Assembly: GCA_937897365.1 (NCBI GenBank)
Contig: CALCOP010000167.1
Coordinates: 1-5,304, forward strand
Length of the DNA stretch: 5,304 nt
Origin: an uncultured euryarchaeote
GTDB lineage: Archaea > Thermoplasmatota > Poseidoniia > Poseidoniales > Poseidoniaceae
Direction: 5' to 3'
Every line of letters begins with the position of its first letter. Position 1 is the first letter of the stretch. This document shows, piece after piece, positions 1-5,261 of this stretch. A program made the translations under genes and the position numbers. The notes beneath the pieces were generated by a model. It was not told where the DNA came from. It worked only from the letters and a program-made list of their open reading frames with translations, and ran no database searches.

Positions 1-277
1 CGTTATTTTTGAGTACACCTGCTGCTTTCTTTTTGTGATCGCCTTGAAGTTCAATTGTTCGTCCTTTCACTGTTCCGCCTGCTGCACATTTGTTTTTGAG
101 TAATTTTGCGAGTTGATTAATGTCAATAGCTGAGTCTTCAATTCCTTCTACCTTTGTTACGATTTTTCCATAGCGTCTTCGGTCAGTTGAGATGATTGCT
201 TTTTGTTGTTCTTTGGCTATTTCTTGACATATGCAGAGTTCATCTGGGAGTCCGCATACGTTACAAATTGCCGCCAT
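1..277 (-). CDS. Translation initiation factor aIF1 (SUI1/eIF1 family), 3' end missing
   Basis: This family binds the small ribosomal subunit near the P site and enforces accurate start-codon selection. I translated it by hand: ATG at 275-277, then 92 codons open to the window edge, so the C-terminus is cut off. Archaeal aIF1 is roughly 100 residues, so only about ten are probably missing. The N-terminus has a Cys cluster, C5-x2-C8 followed by GLPDELC and C17, the zinc-ribbon-like start common in archaeal aIF1. Next come the basic TDRRRYGK segment (31-38) and the SUI1 core with KNKCAAGGTVKG (61-72) and IELQGDH (75-81). The start is supported by AAGGAG a few bases upstream and by the family N-terminus. 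It follows L29 after 22 nt, the widest gap in the cluster. The codons are AT-richer than in the ribosomal genes (lysine mostly AAA), and GC over 1-300 is about 40%. Identification is firm. Confidence 0.93.
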   Translation of the reverse strand, partial: MAAICNVCGLPDELCICQEIAKEQQKAIISTDRRRYGKIVTKVEGIEDSAIDINQLAKLLKNKCAAGGTVKGRTIELQGDHKKKAAGVLKNN

Positions 278-299
278 TGTCGTCTTCTCCTTTTCGTAA

Positions 300-494
300 T
301 CAATTGTTATTCAAGTGTGTTTTCAGTCGAGCAATACTTCGGCGTGTAGCCTTGTATGCTCCTATGTTCGATGGTGTGCCACCAAGTGCTTTTTCAGCAC
401 GAAGTTGGAGCAACTCCTCTTGAAGTTCAAGAAGGCGAGATTCGCGAGCCTCTTGACTCATCGAAGCGATTTCACGGTTTGATACGTGGCTCAT
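300..494 (-). CDS. rpl29: 50S ribosomal protein L29 (uL29)
   Basis: L29 is a small two-helix protein at the nascent-chain exit of the large subunit, next to L23, where targeting factors dock in known ribosomes. The product has 64 residues, the usual family length. The conserved core is visible: MSQEARESRLLELQEELLQL (12-31) corresponds to the family pattern of a Met-Ser/Thr followed by a Glu/Leu-rich first helix. RAEKALGG and the second helix ending IARLKTHL (54-61) follow. The start ATG overlaps the S3 stop as ATGA, so translation is probably coupled. GGAGG at 502-506, inside the last S3 codons, gives a seven-base spacing. Met12 could also start but would remove the normal N-terminus and lacks a comparable site. 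The order S3-L29 is conserved in bacteria and archaea. Confidence 0.95.
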   Translation of the reverse strand: MSHVSNREIASMSQEARESRLLELQEELLQLRAEKALGGTPSNIGAYKATRRSIARLKTHLNNN

Positions 495-1186
495 TCGCTC
501 GCCTCCGCAGGTGCTGCTTGTGCTGCAGCAGCTTCTTCAGCAGCGGCTTGCTCTTCACGAATTCGAAGTTCTTCATCAGAGAAGATGCTGATTTCGTGAG
601 GCAATCGAGTGCCAGGTCGCATAATTTCAACGGTAACGCCAATGGTTCCAAGTTTCTTTACTGCAACAGAGTAACCCTTGTCCATGTGTTGTAGAGCAGT
701 CTCACCGCAATACTTGACGTGCCCAAGAATAAACTTTTGAGTTCGGTTTCGTGAACCTGTCAATTTACCGGCAACGGTGACAATAACGCCACGAGCACCT
801 GATTCCATGATGTTCTGTGCCGCACTTGCACCCGCACGGCGGTAATACCAACCCCGCTCAAGAGCAGATGTGATTTTCTCAGCCATAACTTGGGCGTTAA
901 GAGTTGCAGCCTTTCTGTCAACTTCCTCGACCTTAAGTTTCGGATTCACGATGTTAAATTCTTCATCAAGACGCTTTTGAAGTTCGTTGATGATCTTACC
1001 CTTACGGCCAATGACCATACCTGGGCGTTCAGCATGAACAGTTACCTCAGTTCCTTGAGGCGTTCGACGAATAACAAGGTCGCCAAAACCAGCACCCTTG
1101 GTGTTCTCCATCAAAAATTCCTTGACGAGAAGGCGTTCGACGTTTCGGTTAACGATTGTTCGGAGTGTACTTTGTTTTCCAGCCAT
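491..1186 (-). CDS. rps3: 30S ribosomal protein S3 (uS3)
   Basis: S3 sits in the small-subunit head at the mRNA entry channel. The protein has 231 residues with the ATG at 1186. A type II KH domain occupies about the first 90 residues, with the RNA-binding GRKG loop at 60-63 within PGMVIGRKGKII. The C-terminal domain shows RGWYYRRAGASAAQNIMESG (111-130), GKLTGSRNRTQKF (140-152) and the family ending VKKLGTIGVTVEIMRPGTRLP (176-196, roughly). After the core, residues 211-231 form a low-complexity Ala/Glu tail that is probably disordered. An in-frame TTG at 1192 lies two codons further upstream. I prefer the ATG because GAGGTGAT (1192-1199) then sits a few bases away rather than overlapping the start. 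The L22 stop is fused to this site. The stop TGA overlaps the L29 start. Confidence 0.97.
   Translation of the reverse strand: MAGKQSTLRTIVNRNVERLLVKEFLMENTKGAGFGDLVIRRTPQGTEVTVHAERPGMVIGRKGKIINELQKRLDEEFNIVNPKLKVEEVDRKAATLNAQVMAEKITSALERGWYYRRAGASAAQNIMESGARGVIVTVAGKLTGSRNRTQKFILGHVKYCGETALQHMDKGYSVAVKKLGTIGVTVEIMRPGTRLPHEISIFSDEELRIREEQAAAEEAAAAQAAPAEASE
502..506 (-). promoter_or_regulatory. Ribosome-binding site of L29 inside the S3 tail
   Basis: The minus strand reads GGAGG within the Ala-Glu-Ala codons at the end of S3, seven bases before the L29 ATG. The coding sequence of the S3 tail therefore also carries the L29 initiation signal. Confidence 0.75.
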
Positions 1187-1191
1187 AATCA

Positions 1192-1200
1192 ATCACCTCA
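1192..1200 (-). promoter_or_regulatory. Stop/Shine-Dalgarno fusion, L22-S3 junction
   Basis: The minus strand reads TGAGGTGAT, then TGATT and the S3 ATG at 1186. The L22 stop is part of the site. It supports the ATG over the in-frame TTG at 1192, which would overlap the site itself. Confidence 0.87.
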
Positions 1201-1791
1201 GAAGTCGTCCTCCAACTCATCTTCTTGAACACTAAAGTCTTCAAGGAATATTTCGAGATTCACTTGATAGTGATTCGAAGGAGTAGCTCGTCCACGTGCA
1301 CGAGGAATGAATCCCTTACGGATTTGTCCACGGTGTGCAGCGATGTGCGTGATTTCCATTTCTTCAGGGTCGACGTCTTCATACTGATGACGAGCGTTTT
1401 CCATAGCGCTTTGAATCAACTTAATGATTGCACGAGATCCCTTAACAGGATAGCGTCCAGGACCAACCTTACCTTTGCGGTGTCCAACCATTGAAGGACC
1501 GGTTCGGCGCTTCTTCTTGTTTCCACTTCCAAGACGGAATGGAACTGCAGCTGCCTTACGACGAATGTCGGCACGGTCAGAATCAATCTTAAGTACCTCG
1601 TTGAGGAAAGCAATCGCTTCACCTGCTTTCATGTTCTTGACATGTCGGCAGATTTCGAAACAATGCTTGACGTGCATGTCCATGTTGACTGCACGAGCTG
1701 TAGCAAGTCGGCTACCTTGGAGTAATTGCGTGTAACCCTTTTGTGGGTTCTCACGTCGCTTTGAGCGTCGGTCTAATTGTGTCTTTACCAT
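1198..1791 (-). CDS. rpl22: 50S ribosomal protein L22 (uL22)
   Basis: L22 binds 23S rRNA and sends a beta hairpin along the exit tunnel, helping form the constriction with L4. The product has 197 residues, longer than the roughly 150-160 I recall for archaeal homologues. The core is clear: MDMHVKHCFEICRHVKNMKA (37-56), AVPFR (82-86), GRYPVKGSRAIIKLIQSA (112-129), the hairpin region HIAAHRGQIRKGFIPRARGR (149-168), then ATP and NLEIFLED. Extra length comes from a basic N-terminal arm (RRSKRRENPQKG, 8-19), some added residues before AVPFR, a basic Gly/Lys/Arg loop (87-111) and an acidic tail (186-197, VQEDELEDDF ending). The ATG has GAGGTG upstream, fused to the S19 stop, with a 10-nt gap. No frameshift is visible. 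Confidence 0.96.
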   Translation of the reverse strand: MVKTQLDRRSKRRENPQKGYTQLLQGSRLATARAVNMDMHVKHCFEICRHVKNMKAGEAIAFLNEVLKIDSDRADIRRKAAAVPFRLGSGNKKKRRTGPSMVGHRKGKVGPGRYPVKGSRAIIKLIQSAMENARHQYEDVDPEEMEITHIAAHRGQIRKGFIPRARGRATPSNHYQVNLEIFLEDFSVQEDELEDDF

Positions 1792-1797
1792 ACTTCA

Positions 1798-1804
1798 CAC
1801 CTCA
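1798..1804 (-). promoter_or_regulatory. Stop/Shine-Dalgarno fusion, S19-L22 junction
   Basis: The minus strand reads TGAGGTG followed by TGAAGT and the L22 ATG. The S19 stop is fused to GAGGTG. This is the least complete of the five copies, because the next base breaks the GAGGTGA match. Confidence 0.83.
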
Positions 1805-2299
1805 CTTTAGGGCCACGTGCTTCGACGAACGTGTTGCTCCGACACCAGGTCCGCTGTGAGCGACACCTCTTCGGGTAATTGCGAATTCACCAAGATAATG
1901 ACCAATCATTTCAGGCTTAATTTCGACCGGGACAAAGGTTTGTCCACTGTAAACAGCAATGGTCTTTCCAACGAATTCAGGAAGAATAGGCATATCTCTG
2001 CGATGTGTTCGAACGGTCTTTCCATTTGAACGGCGAACTCGGTTGAGGAAGTGTTCGTTCTCTTCTGAGAAGCCACGAACCATCGAACGACGAGCGCGAG
2101 AGGACAAAACCGTAGCAATAGAGATTGCAGATGGATCGTCTTCTGGAGGGAAGAGAGGGAAACTCGACAGTTCTTCAACGGAGTAACCTCGGTATGTGAA
2201 TTCTTTCTTTACACGGCCAGTGGTCGTCGAAAGGCGCTTACGTGCCTTACGTCGGCTGGCTTTAGGGGTCATAAAGGACTTCTTCTTCTTACGTGCCAT
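1802..2299 (-). CDS. rps19: 30S ribosomal protein S19 (uS19), archaeal type
   Basis: S19 lies in the small-subunit head, pairs with S13 and contacts the large subunit and A-site tRNA. The product has 165 residues against roughly 130-150 for typical archaeal forms and about 92 for bacterial ones. The archaeal/eukaryotic N-terminal extension is present, very basic at 1-32 (MARKKKKSF, KASRRKARKR), followed by KEFTYRGYSVEEL (32-44). The conserved core runs from RTHRRDMPILPEFVGKTIAV (97-116) through FVPVEIKPEMIGHYLGEFA (122-140) to the signature GPGVGATRSS (150-159) and VALK at the end. An unusual Pro/Asp segment, FPLFPPEDDPSAISIATV (47-64), interrupts the region before SSRARRSM. The ATG is placed by GAGGTGAT five bases upstream and by the family start. 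It lies 11 nt after L2. Confidence 0.97.
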   Translation of the reverse strand: MARKKKKSFMTPKASRRKARKRLSTTTGRVKKEFTYRGYSVEELSSFPLFPPEDDPSAISIATVLSSRARRSMVRGFSEENEHFLNRVRRSNGKTVRTHRRDMPILPEFVGKTIAVYSGQTFVPVEIKPEMIGHYLGEFAITRRGVAHSGPGVGATRSSKHVALK

Positions 2300-2304
2300 A
2301 ATTC

Positions 2305-2313
2305 ATCACCTCA
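2305..2313 (-). promoter_or_regulatory. Stop/Shine-Dalgarno fusion, L2-S19 junction
   Basis: The minus strand reads TGAGGTGAT, combining the L2 stop with the S19 ribosome-binding site. The spacing to the S19 ATG is five bases. An overlapping out-of-frame ATG inside GGTGATGA does not lead to S19. Confidence 0.87.
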
Positions 2314-3027
2314 AATTTTCTTACCTCGGCCTCGGCCAGTTCGGCTTGGTGCAATCAATCCGACCTTAGCACCAGGAGGGGTGCCTCGAGCGACGGAGTT
2401 TGGACCGTGAACAGCTTGGTGGTTTCCTCCACCGTGAGGGTGGTCGACAGGATTCATTGCAACACCGCTCACGTGTGGGAACAACTTACCACGGGCCTTC
2501 GCCTTGTAGTAAGCAGCACCTGCAGTTCGCAGTGGCATTTCGTCTCGACCGTGTCCAGCAAGAACGCCGATAGTTGCACGGCAGTTCGCAGGAAGTTCAC
2601 GGAGTGAACCAGACGGCATTCGAACACGGACCTTATCACCAATTCGTGCTTCAATAAAGCACGAGTTACCCGCTGCACGAGCAACTTTTCCACCGTCACC
2701 TGGACGAAGTTCAAGATTGTTGATTGCGGTTCCTTCAGGAATGTTTCCGAGTGAAGTAATGTTACCAGGTCGTAGCGCTGCATTGTCCCCAATAGCAACA
2801 CTTGAACCGACAGAAAGGCCTTCGGTAGCCACAACAAGTGTGGATTCACCATCAGGCATCTTCATTCGAGCGAGTGGTGCTGAATGAACCGGGCTGTGAA
2901 GGAGTTCAGTAATCTCACCGACGACACCTTCAGCGCGAGGCATGCGGTTCGCACCTGGGAACCGATGGCTTGCAACACGGTATCGTGGAGAGGAACCTTT
3001 TCGTTGTGCACGTATTCTCTTACCCAT
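2311..3027 (-). CDS. rpl2: 50S ribosomal protein L2 (uL2)
   Basis: L2 is a core large-subunit protein needed for subunit association and for peptidyl-transferase function. The 238 residues match the archaeal family length. Visible blocks in order are MGKRIRAQRKG (1-11), YRVASHRFPG (16-25), an OB-like domain with VGEITELLHSPVHSAPLARM (36-55), PEGTAINNLELRPGDGGK (97-114), the SH3-like domain with LPSG-type MPSGSLRELPANCRATIGV (137-155), and GVAMNPVDHPHGGGNHQ (188-204). The last contains the His of the HPHGGG segment, equivalent to the functionally important E. coli His229. The C-terminus is basic (SRTGRGRGKK). Archaeal L2 often reads VDHPFGGG here, and HPHGGG is the form familiar from bacteria. 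The start ATG lies 11 nt after L23, with GAGGTGAT fused to the L23 stop. Confidence 0.97.
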   Translation of the reverse strand: MGKRIRAQRKGSSPRYRVASHRFPGANRMPRAEGVVGEITELLHSPVHSAPLARMKMPDGESTLVVATEGLSVGSSVAIGDNAALRPGNITSLGNIPEGTAINNLELRPGDGGKVARAAGNSCFIEARIGDKVRVRMPSGSLRELPANCRATIGVLAGHGRDEMPLRTAGAAYYKAKARGKLFPHVSGVAMNPVDHPHGGGNHQAVHGPNSVARGTPPGAKVGLIAPSRTGRGRGKKI

Positions 3028-3032
3028 GATAA

Positions 3033-3041
3033 ATCACCTCA
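3033..3041 (-). promoter_or_regulatory. Stop/Shine-Dalgarno fusion, L23-L2 junction
   Basis: The minus strand reads TGAGGTGAT. The L23 stop TGA supplies the first two bases (GA) of GAGGTGAT, an eight-base match to the archaeal 16S tail complement, five bases before the L2 ATG. Confidence 0.87.
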
Positions 3042-3296
3042 GAATGCTCCCAAGCGCATTGCTGCGTCTTCTGCGTCATAACCTTCGGCAAGCTTGACGG
3101 AAGCGTGCTTACCGTGTTTGGAATTGCGAACATTGACTTTCGCAACTTCGACTTCAAAAATAGTTTCAACCGCACGTGCGATTTGATCTTTGGTAGCGCT
3201 ACGGCGGACGATGAACTCGAGACGGTCCTCGGTAGTACGAGCTTCCATCGATTTTTCAGTCAACCATGGTTGAATAATAATGTCATATGCATTCAT
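3039..3296 (-). CDS. rpl23: 50S ribosomal protein L23 (uL23)
   Basis: L23 lines the tunnel exit of the large subunit and serves as a docking site for signal recognition particle and chaperones in known systems. The 85 residues match archaeal forms, which lack the long bacterial loop. Key blocks are DIIIQPWLTEKSM (5-17), the family signature P-x2-TEK, then RLEFIVRRSATKDQIARAVE (25-44), FEVEVAKVNVRNSKHGKH (47-64) and a C-terminal helix with DAEDAAMRLGAF. I use the ATG at 3296. The reading frame stays open 11 codons further upstream, but that stretch lies across the end of L4, and GAGGTGA sits five bases before this ATG. It follows L4 by 10 nt. Confidence 0.95.
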   Translation of the reverse strand: MNAYDIIIQPWLTEKSMEARTTEDRLEFIVRRSATKDQIARAVETIFEVEVAKVNVRNSKHGKHASVKLAEGYDAEDAAMRLGAF

Positions 3297-3301
3297 GATG
3301 T

Positions 3302-3309
3302 TCACCTCA
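3302..3309 (-). promoter_or_regulatory. Stop/Shine-Dalgarno fusion, L4-L23 junction
   Basis: The minus strand reads TGAGGTGA. The first three bases are the L4 stop and GAGGTGA is the L23 ribosome-binding site, five bases before the ATG. It fixes the L23 start at 3296. Confidence 0.85.
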
Positions 3310-4188
3310 GTTAAGTGCCTCCACAGCATCTTTTGTAAAGACGGTCAAACGACCGATGTCGCCACCTGGCGCCAAGTCTTCAGCGCACAAGTCACGAGCA
3401 GCAACCACATCGACACCGGGGAGGTTTCGAGCGGCTTGAGCCAAACCGGACTTTTCCTTGACAACAAGGAGGATTGATTTTGGAGTCTTGTGGACACGTC
3501 CACGCATGGTTGCTTTACCAGCACGAATGTTGCGTCCATTGCGAGCACGATTCAAATCGTCTCCAAGGCCGAGTTCGTTAAAGATAGCAATGACTTTACG
3601 AGTCGCAGAGCCGTGATTGAACGTCTCGATGTTGAACTCCTCAGTCTTCCCATCACGAACTTCAACATAATTACCGAGTACGAGAGGAAGGCTTGAGATA
3701 TCTTCTGAGAAACGGTGGCCACGAGAACTCACTGTCTCAACAGATGTTGTAGCAGCCAATGCTGAGTTTCGAGCAATTCGACGCTCCTTCAGGTTGAGTT
3801 TTCGGCCCCAGTTCTTTTCGACCTTAGGCCCGTGAGCACGGCGTCCACCTTTGGTGTGTGGGTTTTGTGCTGCTCGGCTCTGGCCGGTTCTTCGCATGAT
3901 ACGTGAAACACCACGGCCCTTACCCCACCATTCAACGGAGTGCTTCATACCTGCCATTGGCGCACGCTTTCCAACATGGGCACGAGCACCGTATGCTTGG
4001 CGACGGTTGGCACGGCTGGAAGCAACTGCGAGCTTGATGAGGTCAGTGCGGAGTTCGGTAGAGAACGCTTCTGAAAGCGTCACTTTCTTTCCGTTTTCAA
4101 CAGAGATTTCGAAATTCTCTTGAAGGCGACCTGCGTCGACTTCGTCCTGACTGACAGTGTTTGTAATATCGAGAACATTGACCTTCAA
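3307..4188 (-). CDS. rpl4: 50S ribosomal protein L4 (uL4), TTG start
   Basis: L4 folds on 23S rRNA and extends a loop to the tunnel constriction opposite L22. In some bacteria it also represses its own operon; nothing here shows that. The product has 293 residues against about 250-260 for most archaeal L4. The extended loop region is clear: ANRRQAYGARAHVGKR (59-74), SVEWWGKGRGVSRI (84-96), RTGQSRAAQNPHTKGGRRAH (100-119), then PKVEKNWGRKLNLKERRIA. The globular part ends with RNGRNIRAG, HKTPKSILLVV and FTKDAVEALN. The start is TTG at 4188, two bases after the L3 stop. It gives MKVNVLDI, which matches the usual archaeal start, and I see no suitable in-frame ATG. Residues about 9-30 (TNTVSQDEVDAGRLQENFEI) look like an N-terminal insertion before the LSEAFSTELRTDL block. 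Confidence 0.95.
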   Translation of the reverse strand: MKVNVLDITNTVSQDEVDAGRLQENFEISVENGKKVTLSEAFSTELRTDLIKLAVASSRANRRQAYGARAHVGKRAPMAGMKHSVEWWGKGRGVSRIMRRTGQSRAAQNPHTKGGRRAHGPKVEKNWGRKLNLKERRIARNSALAATTSVETVSSRGHRFSEDISSLPLVLGNYVEVRDGKTEEFNIETFNHGSATRKVIAIFNELGLGDDLNRARNGRNIRAGKATMRGRVHKTPKSILLVVKEKSGLAQAARNLPGVDVVAARDLCAEDLAPGGDIGRLTVFTKDAVEALN

Positions 4189-4190
4189 CT

Positions 4191-5210
4191 TCAGACCCCC
4201 TGCTTAGATGATGTACTTACGTAAGTGATTTCGTAAGGTGGTAGATTCTTGTCAGAGCCACGTGTTGCATCACGGAAACGGATCAACCGCTTTGCCGGGC
4301 CTGGAACACTTCCCTTTACAAGGATGTAATCTGAATTAACTTCTCCATAGTGAAGGAAACCGCCTGCTGGTGAAATTGCATGGTCTTCAGGAGATGCGAC
4401 GCGAAGAATACGCTTGTTGTATTCTGTTCGTTGGTGGTAGCCAGTTTGACCACCTTGACGAATAGACTTTCGAACATATCCGTCACCGAAAGCACCCATA
4501 TTACCGTGTTGACGGCGTTTCTTGGAGTTCTTGTGAGATTGCAACTTACCGCCGAAACGCTTGATGACACCTTGCCATCCGTATCCCTTGGTAACTGCAA
4601 CAATGTCGGTCAGACCGCCTTCTTCGAAAGCGTCTGCGAAGGAGTATTCTTCACCCAACTTTTCCTTTGCGAAAGTGAGTTTCTCGCCGATTGTTCCGCC
4701 ATCGAGACCGATCTCCATGAGGTCAGGTGTCTTTGATGGTAGACTGGAAACTGCAGAAGGTTGTGTTGCGACAATGAGACGAACTTCGACCAAATCTGCT
4801 TTTTCGAGGTTTTCGAAATGCTTGTCTGCATCGTGCTCTTTACGTTCTGGCAGTCGCTTGAAAAGGTCAGGGAATGCTTCGCTAATTTGACTTGCATCAA
4901 CCCAAGCTTCTCCTGCTGCTTGCTTACCGTAAGCATTCATAGAATACCCACGAACACCGAGAATACGCATCTTTGGACATTCAACAACAGTAACTGGAAT
5001 ACGAACTTCTTGTCCAGCGGATAGGCTTCTTGGGTTTAAATCTCGAGCGAGAATGTGAGTCATGCCTGCTTTCCAGCCGGCAAATCCTTGCATTCTCACT
5101 TCGCTCGCATCGGTTGTAGGCCACGATTTAACCAGACCGAATGGACGGTTTGCACGCTTTCGCGGGCTAAATGCCATCGATCCTCTACGTGGGTGACTTT
5201 TCTTTGCCAT
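4191..5210 (-). CDS. rpl3: 50S ribosomal protein L3 (uL3)
   Basis: L3 is a primary rRNA-binding protein whose extensions reach the peptidyl-transferase centre. The 339 residues agree with archaeal/eukaryotic L3 and exceed bacterial L3 (about 210). Blocks in order are the N-terminal PRRGSMAFSPRKRA (7-20), GFAGWKAGMTHIL (42-54), PVTVVECPKMRILGVRGY (72-89), an acidic/variable middle (100-200), VTKGYGWQGVIKRFGGKLQS (206-225), HKNSKKRRQHGNMGAFG (226-242) and GQTGYHQRTEYNKRIL (254-269), an archaeal/eukaryotic signature. It ends with GSVPGPAKRLIRFRDATR (300-317). I chose the ATG at 5210 because AGGAGG lies eight bases upstream and the following residues match the family start. An in-frame GTG at 5297 has neither. 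It is the first gene of the visible operon. The stop TGA is two bases from the L4 start. Confidence 0.97.
   Translation of the reverse strand: MAKKSHPRRGSMAFSPRKRANRPFGLVKSWPTTDASEVRMQGFAGWKAGMTHILARDLNPRSLSAGQEVRIPVTVVECPKMRILGVRGYSMNAYGKQAAGEAWVDASQISEAFPDLFKRLPERKEHDADKHFENLEKADLVEVRLIVATQPSAVSSLPSKTPDLMEIGLDGGTIGEKLTFAKEKLGEEYSFADAFEEGGLTDIVAVTKGYGWQGVIKRFGGKLQSHKNSKKRRQHGNMGAFGDGYVRKSIRQGGQTGYHQRTEYNKRILRVASPEDHAISPAGGFLHYGEVNSDYILVKGSVPGPAKRLIRFRDATRGSDKNLPPYEITYVSTSSKQGV
4195..4200 (-). promoter_or_regulatory. Weak wobble-type ribosome-binding site of L4
   Basis: The minus strand reads GGGGGT, ending six bases before the TTG start of L4 and lying within the last L3 codons. With one G-U pair it can align with the anti-Shine-Dalgarno ACCUCC. 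No better site is present, so initiation probably depends on ribosomes finishing L3 two bases away. Confidence 0.5.
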
Positions 5211-5216
5211 GTCGGA

Positions 5217-5222
5217 TTCCTC
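5217..5222 (-). promoter_or_regulatory. Ribosome-binding site of L3
   Basis: The minus strand reads AGGAGG just upstream of the ATG at 5210, a close match to the archaeal anti-Shine-Dalgarno at a normal spacing. It decides the L3 start against the in-frame GTG at 5297. It also implies that L3 is translated from a transcript with a leader, since a leaderless message would not carry it. Confidence 0.85.
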
Positions 5223-5227
5223 CTGTG

Positions 5228-5234
5228 TTTTATA
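5228..5234 (-). promoter_or_regulatory. TATA-like element upstream of L3
   Basis: The minus strand reads TTGTATAAAACA, containing TATAAAA, which resembles an archaeal TATA box. An archaeal box normally sits about 25 bases before the transcript start, which would place initiation at or just inside the L3 start codon and exclude its Shine-Dalgarno site. I see no clear purine-rich BRE before it. It may be chance, or the operon promoter may lie further upstream outside the window. Confidence 0.2.
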
Positions 5235-5244
5235 CAACGCATTG

Positions 5245-5261
5245 GCCCCACCGGGGGGGGC
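5245..5261. repeat. G8 tract with small inverted repeat in the L3 leader region
   Basis: The plus strand carries eight G in a row at 5253-5260, preceded by CCCC at 5246-5249. GCCCC (5245-5249) can pair with GGGGC (5257-5261) around a seven-base loop, or CCCC can pair with the nearer G residues in other registers. It stands out because the rest of the window has no such homopolymer. It could be a small RNA hairpin in the leader, the remnant of a terminator (no following T-run on the minus strand), or a stretch prone to length errors in sequencing. Confidence 0.35.

Noticed and set aside
491..556. Possible tandem repeat or mobile fragment in the GCN-rich end of S3
   Set aside because: The near-repeats are explained by Ala/Glu codons of a low-complexity protein tail in frame with S3, and no flanking duplications are visible.
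196..694. Plus-strand open frames opposite aIF1, L29 and S3
   Set aside because: They mirror strongly identified minus-strand genes, and I see no ribosome-binding site or family resemblance.
1187..1192. TTG start for S3 two codons upstream of the ATG
   Set aside because: It would overlap the Shine-Dalgarno GAGGTGAT, leaving no spacing. The ATG at 1186 has normal spacing and matches the family start.
3297..3329. Longer L23 beginning inside the end of L4
   Set aside because: The extra 11 codons are an out-of-frame reading of the L4 end and its stop region. The ATG at 3296 has its own GAGGTGA and gives the normal L23 length.
4380..4890. Overlapping plus-strand open frames opposite L3
   Set aside because: They lie antisense to well-conserved L3 codons, resemble no family I know, and have the low-complexity look of antisense translations.
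4610..4936. Long alternative minus-strand frame within L3
   Set aside because: It is a frame-shifted reading of L3. The L3 frame is intact across the whole region, so no second gene or frameshift is needed.
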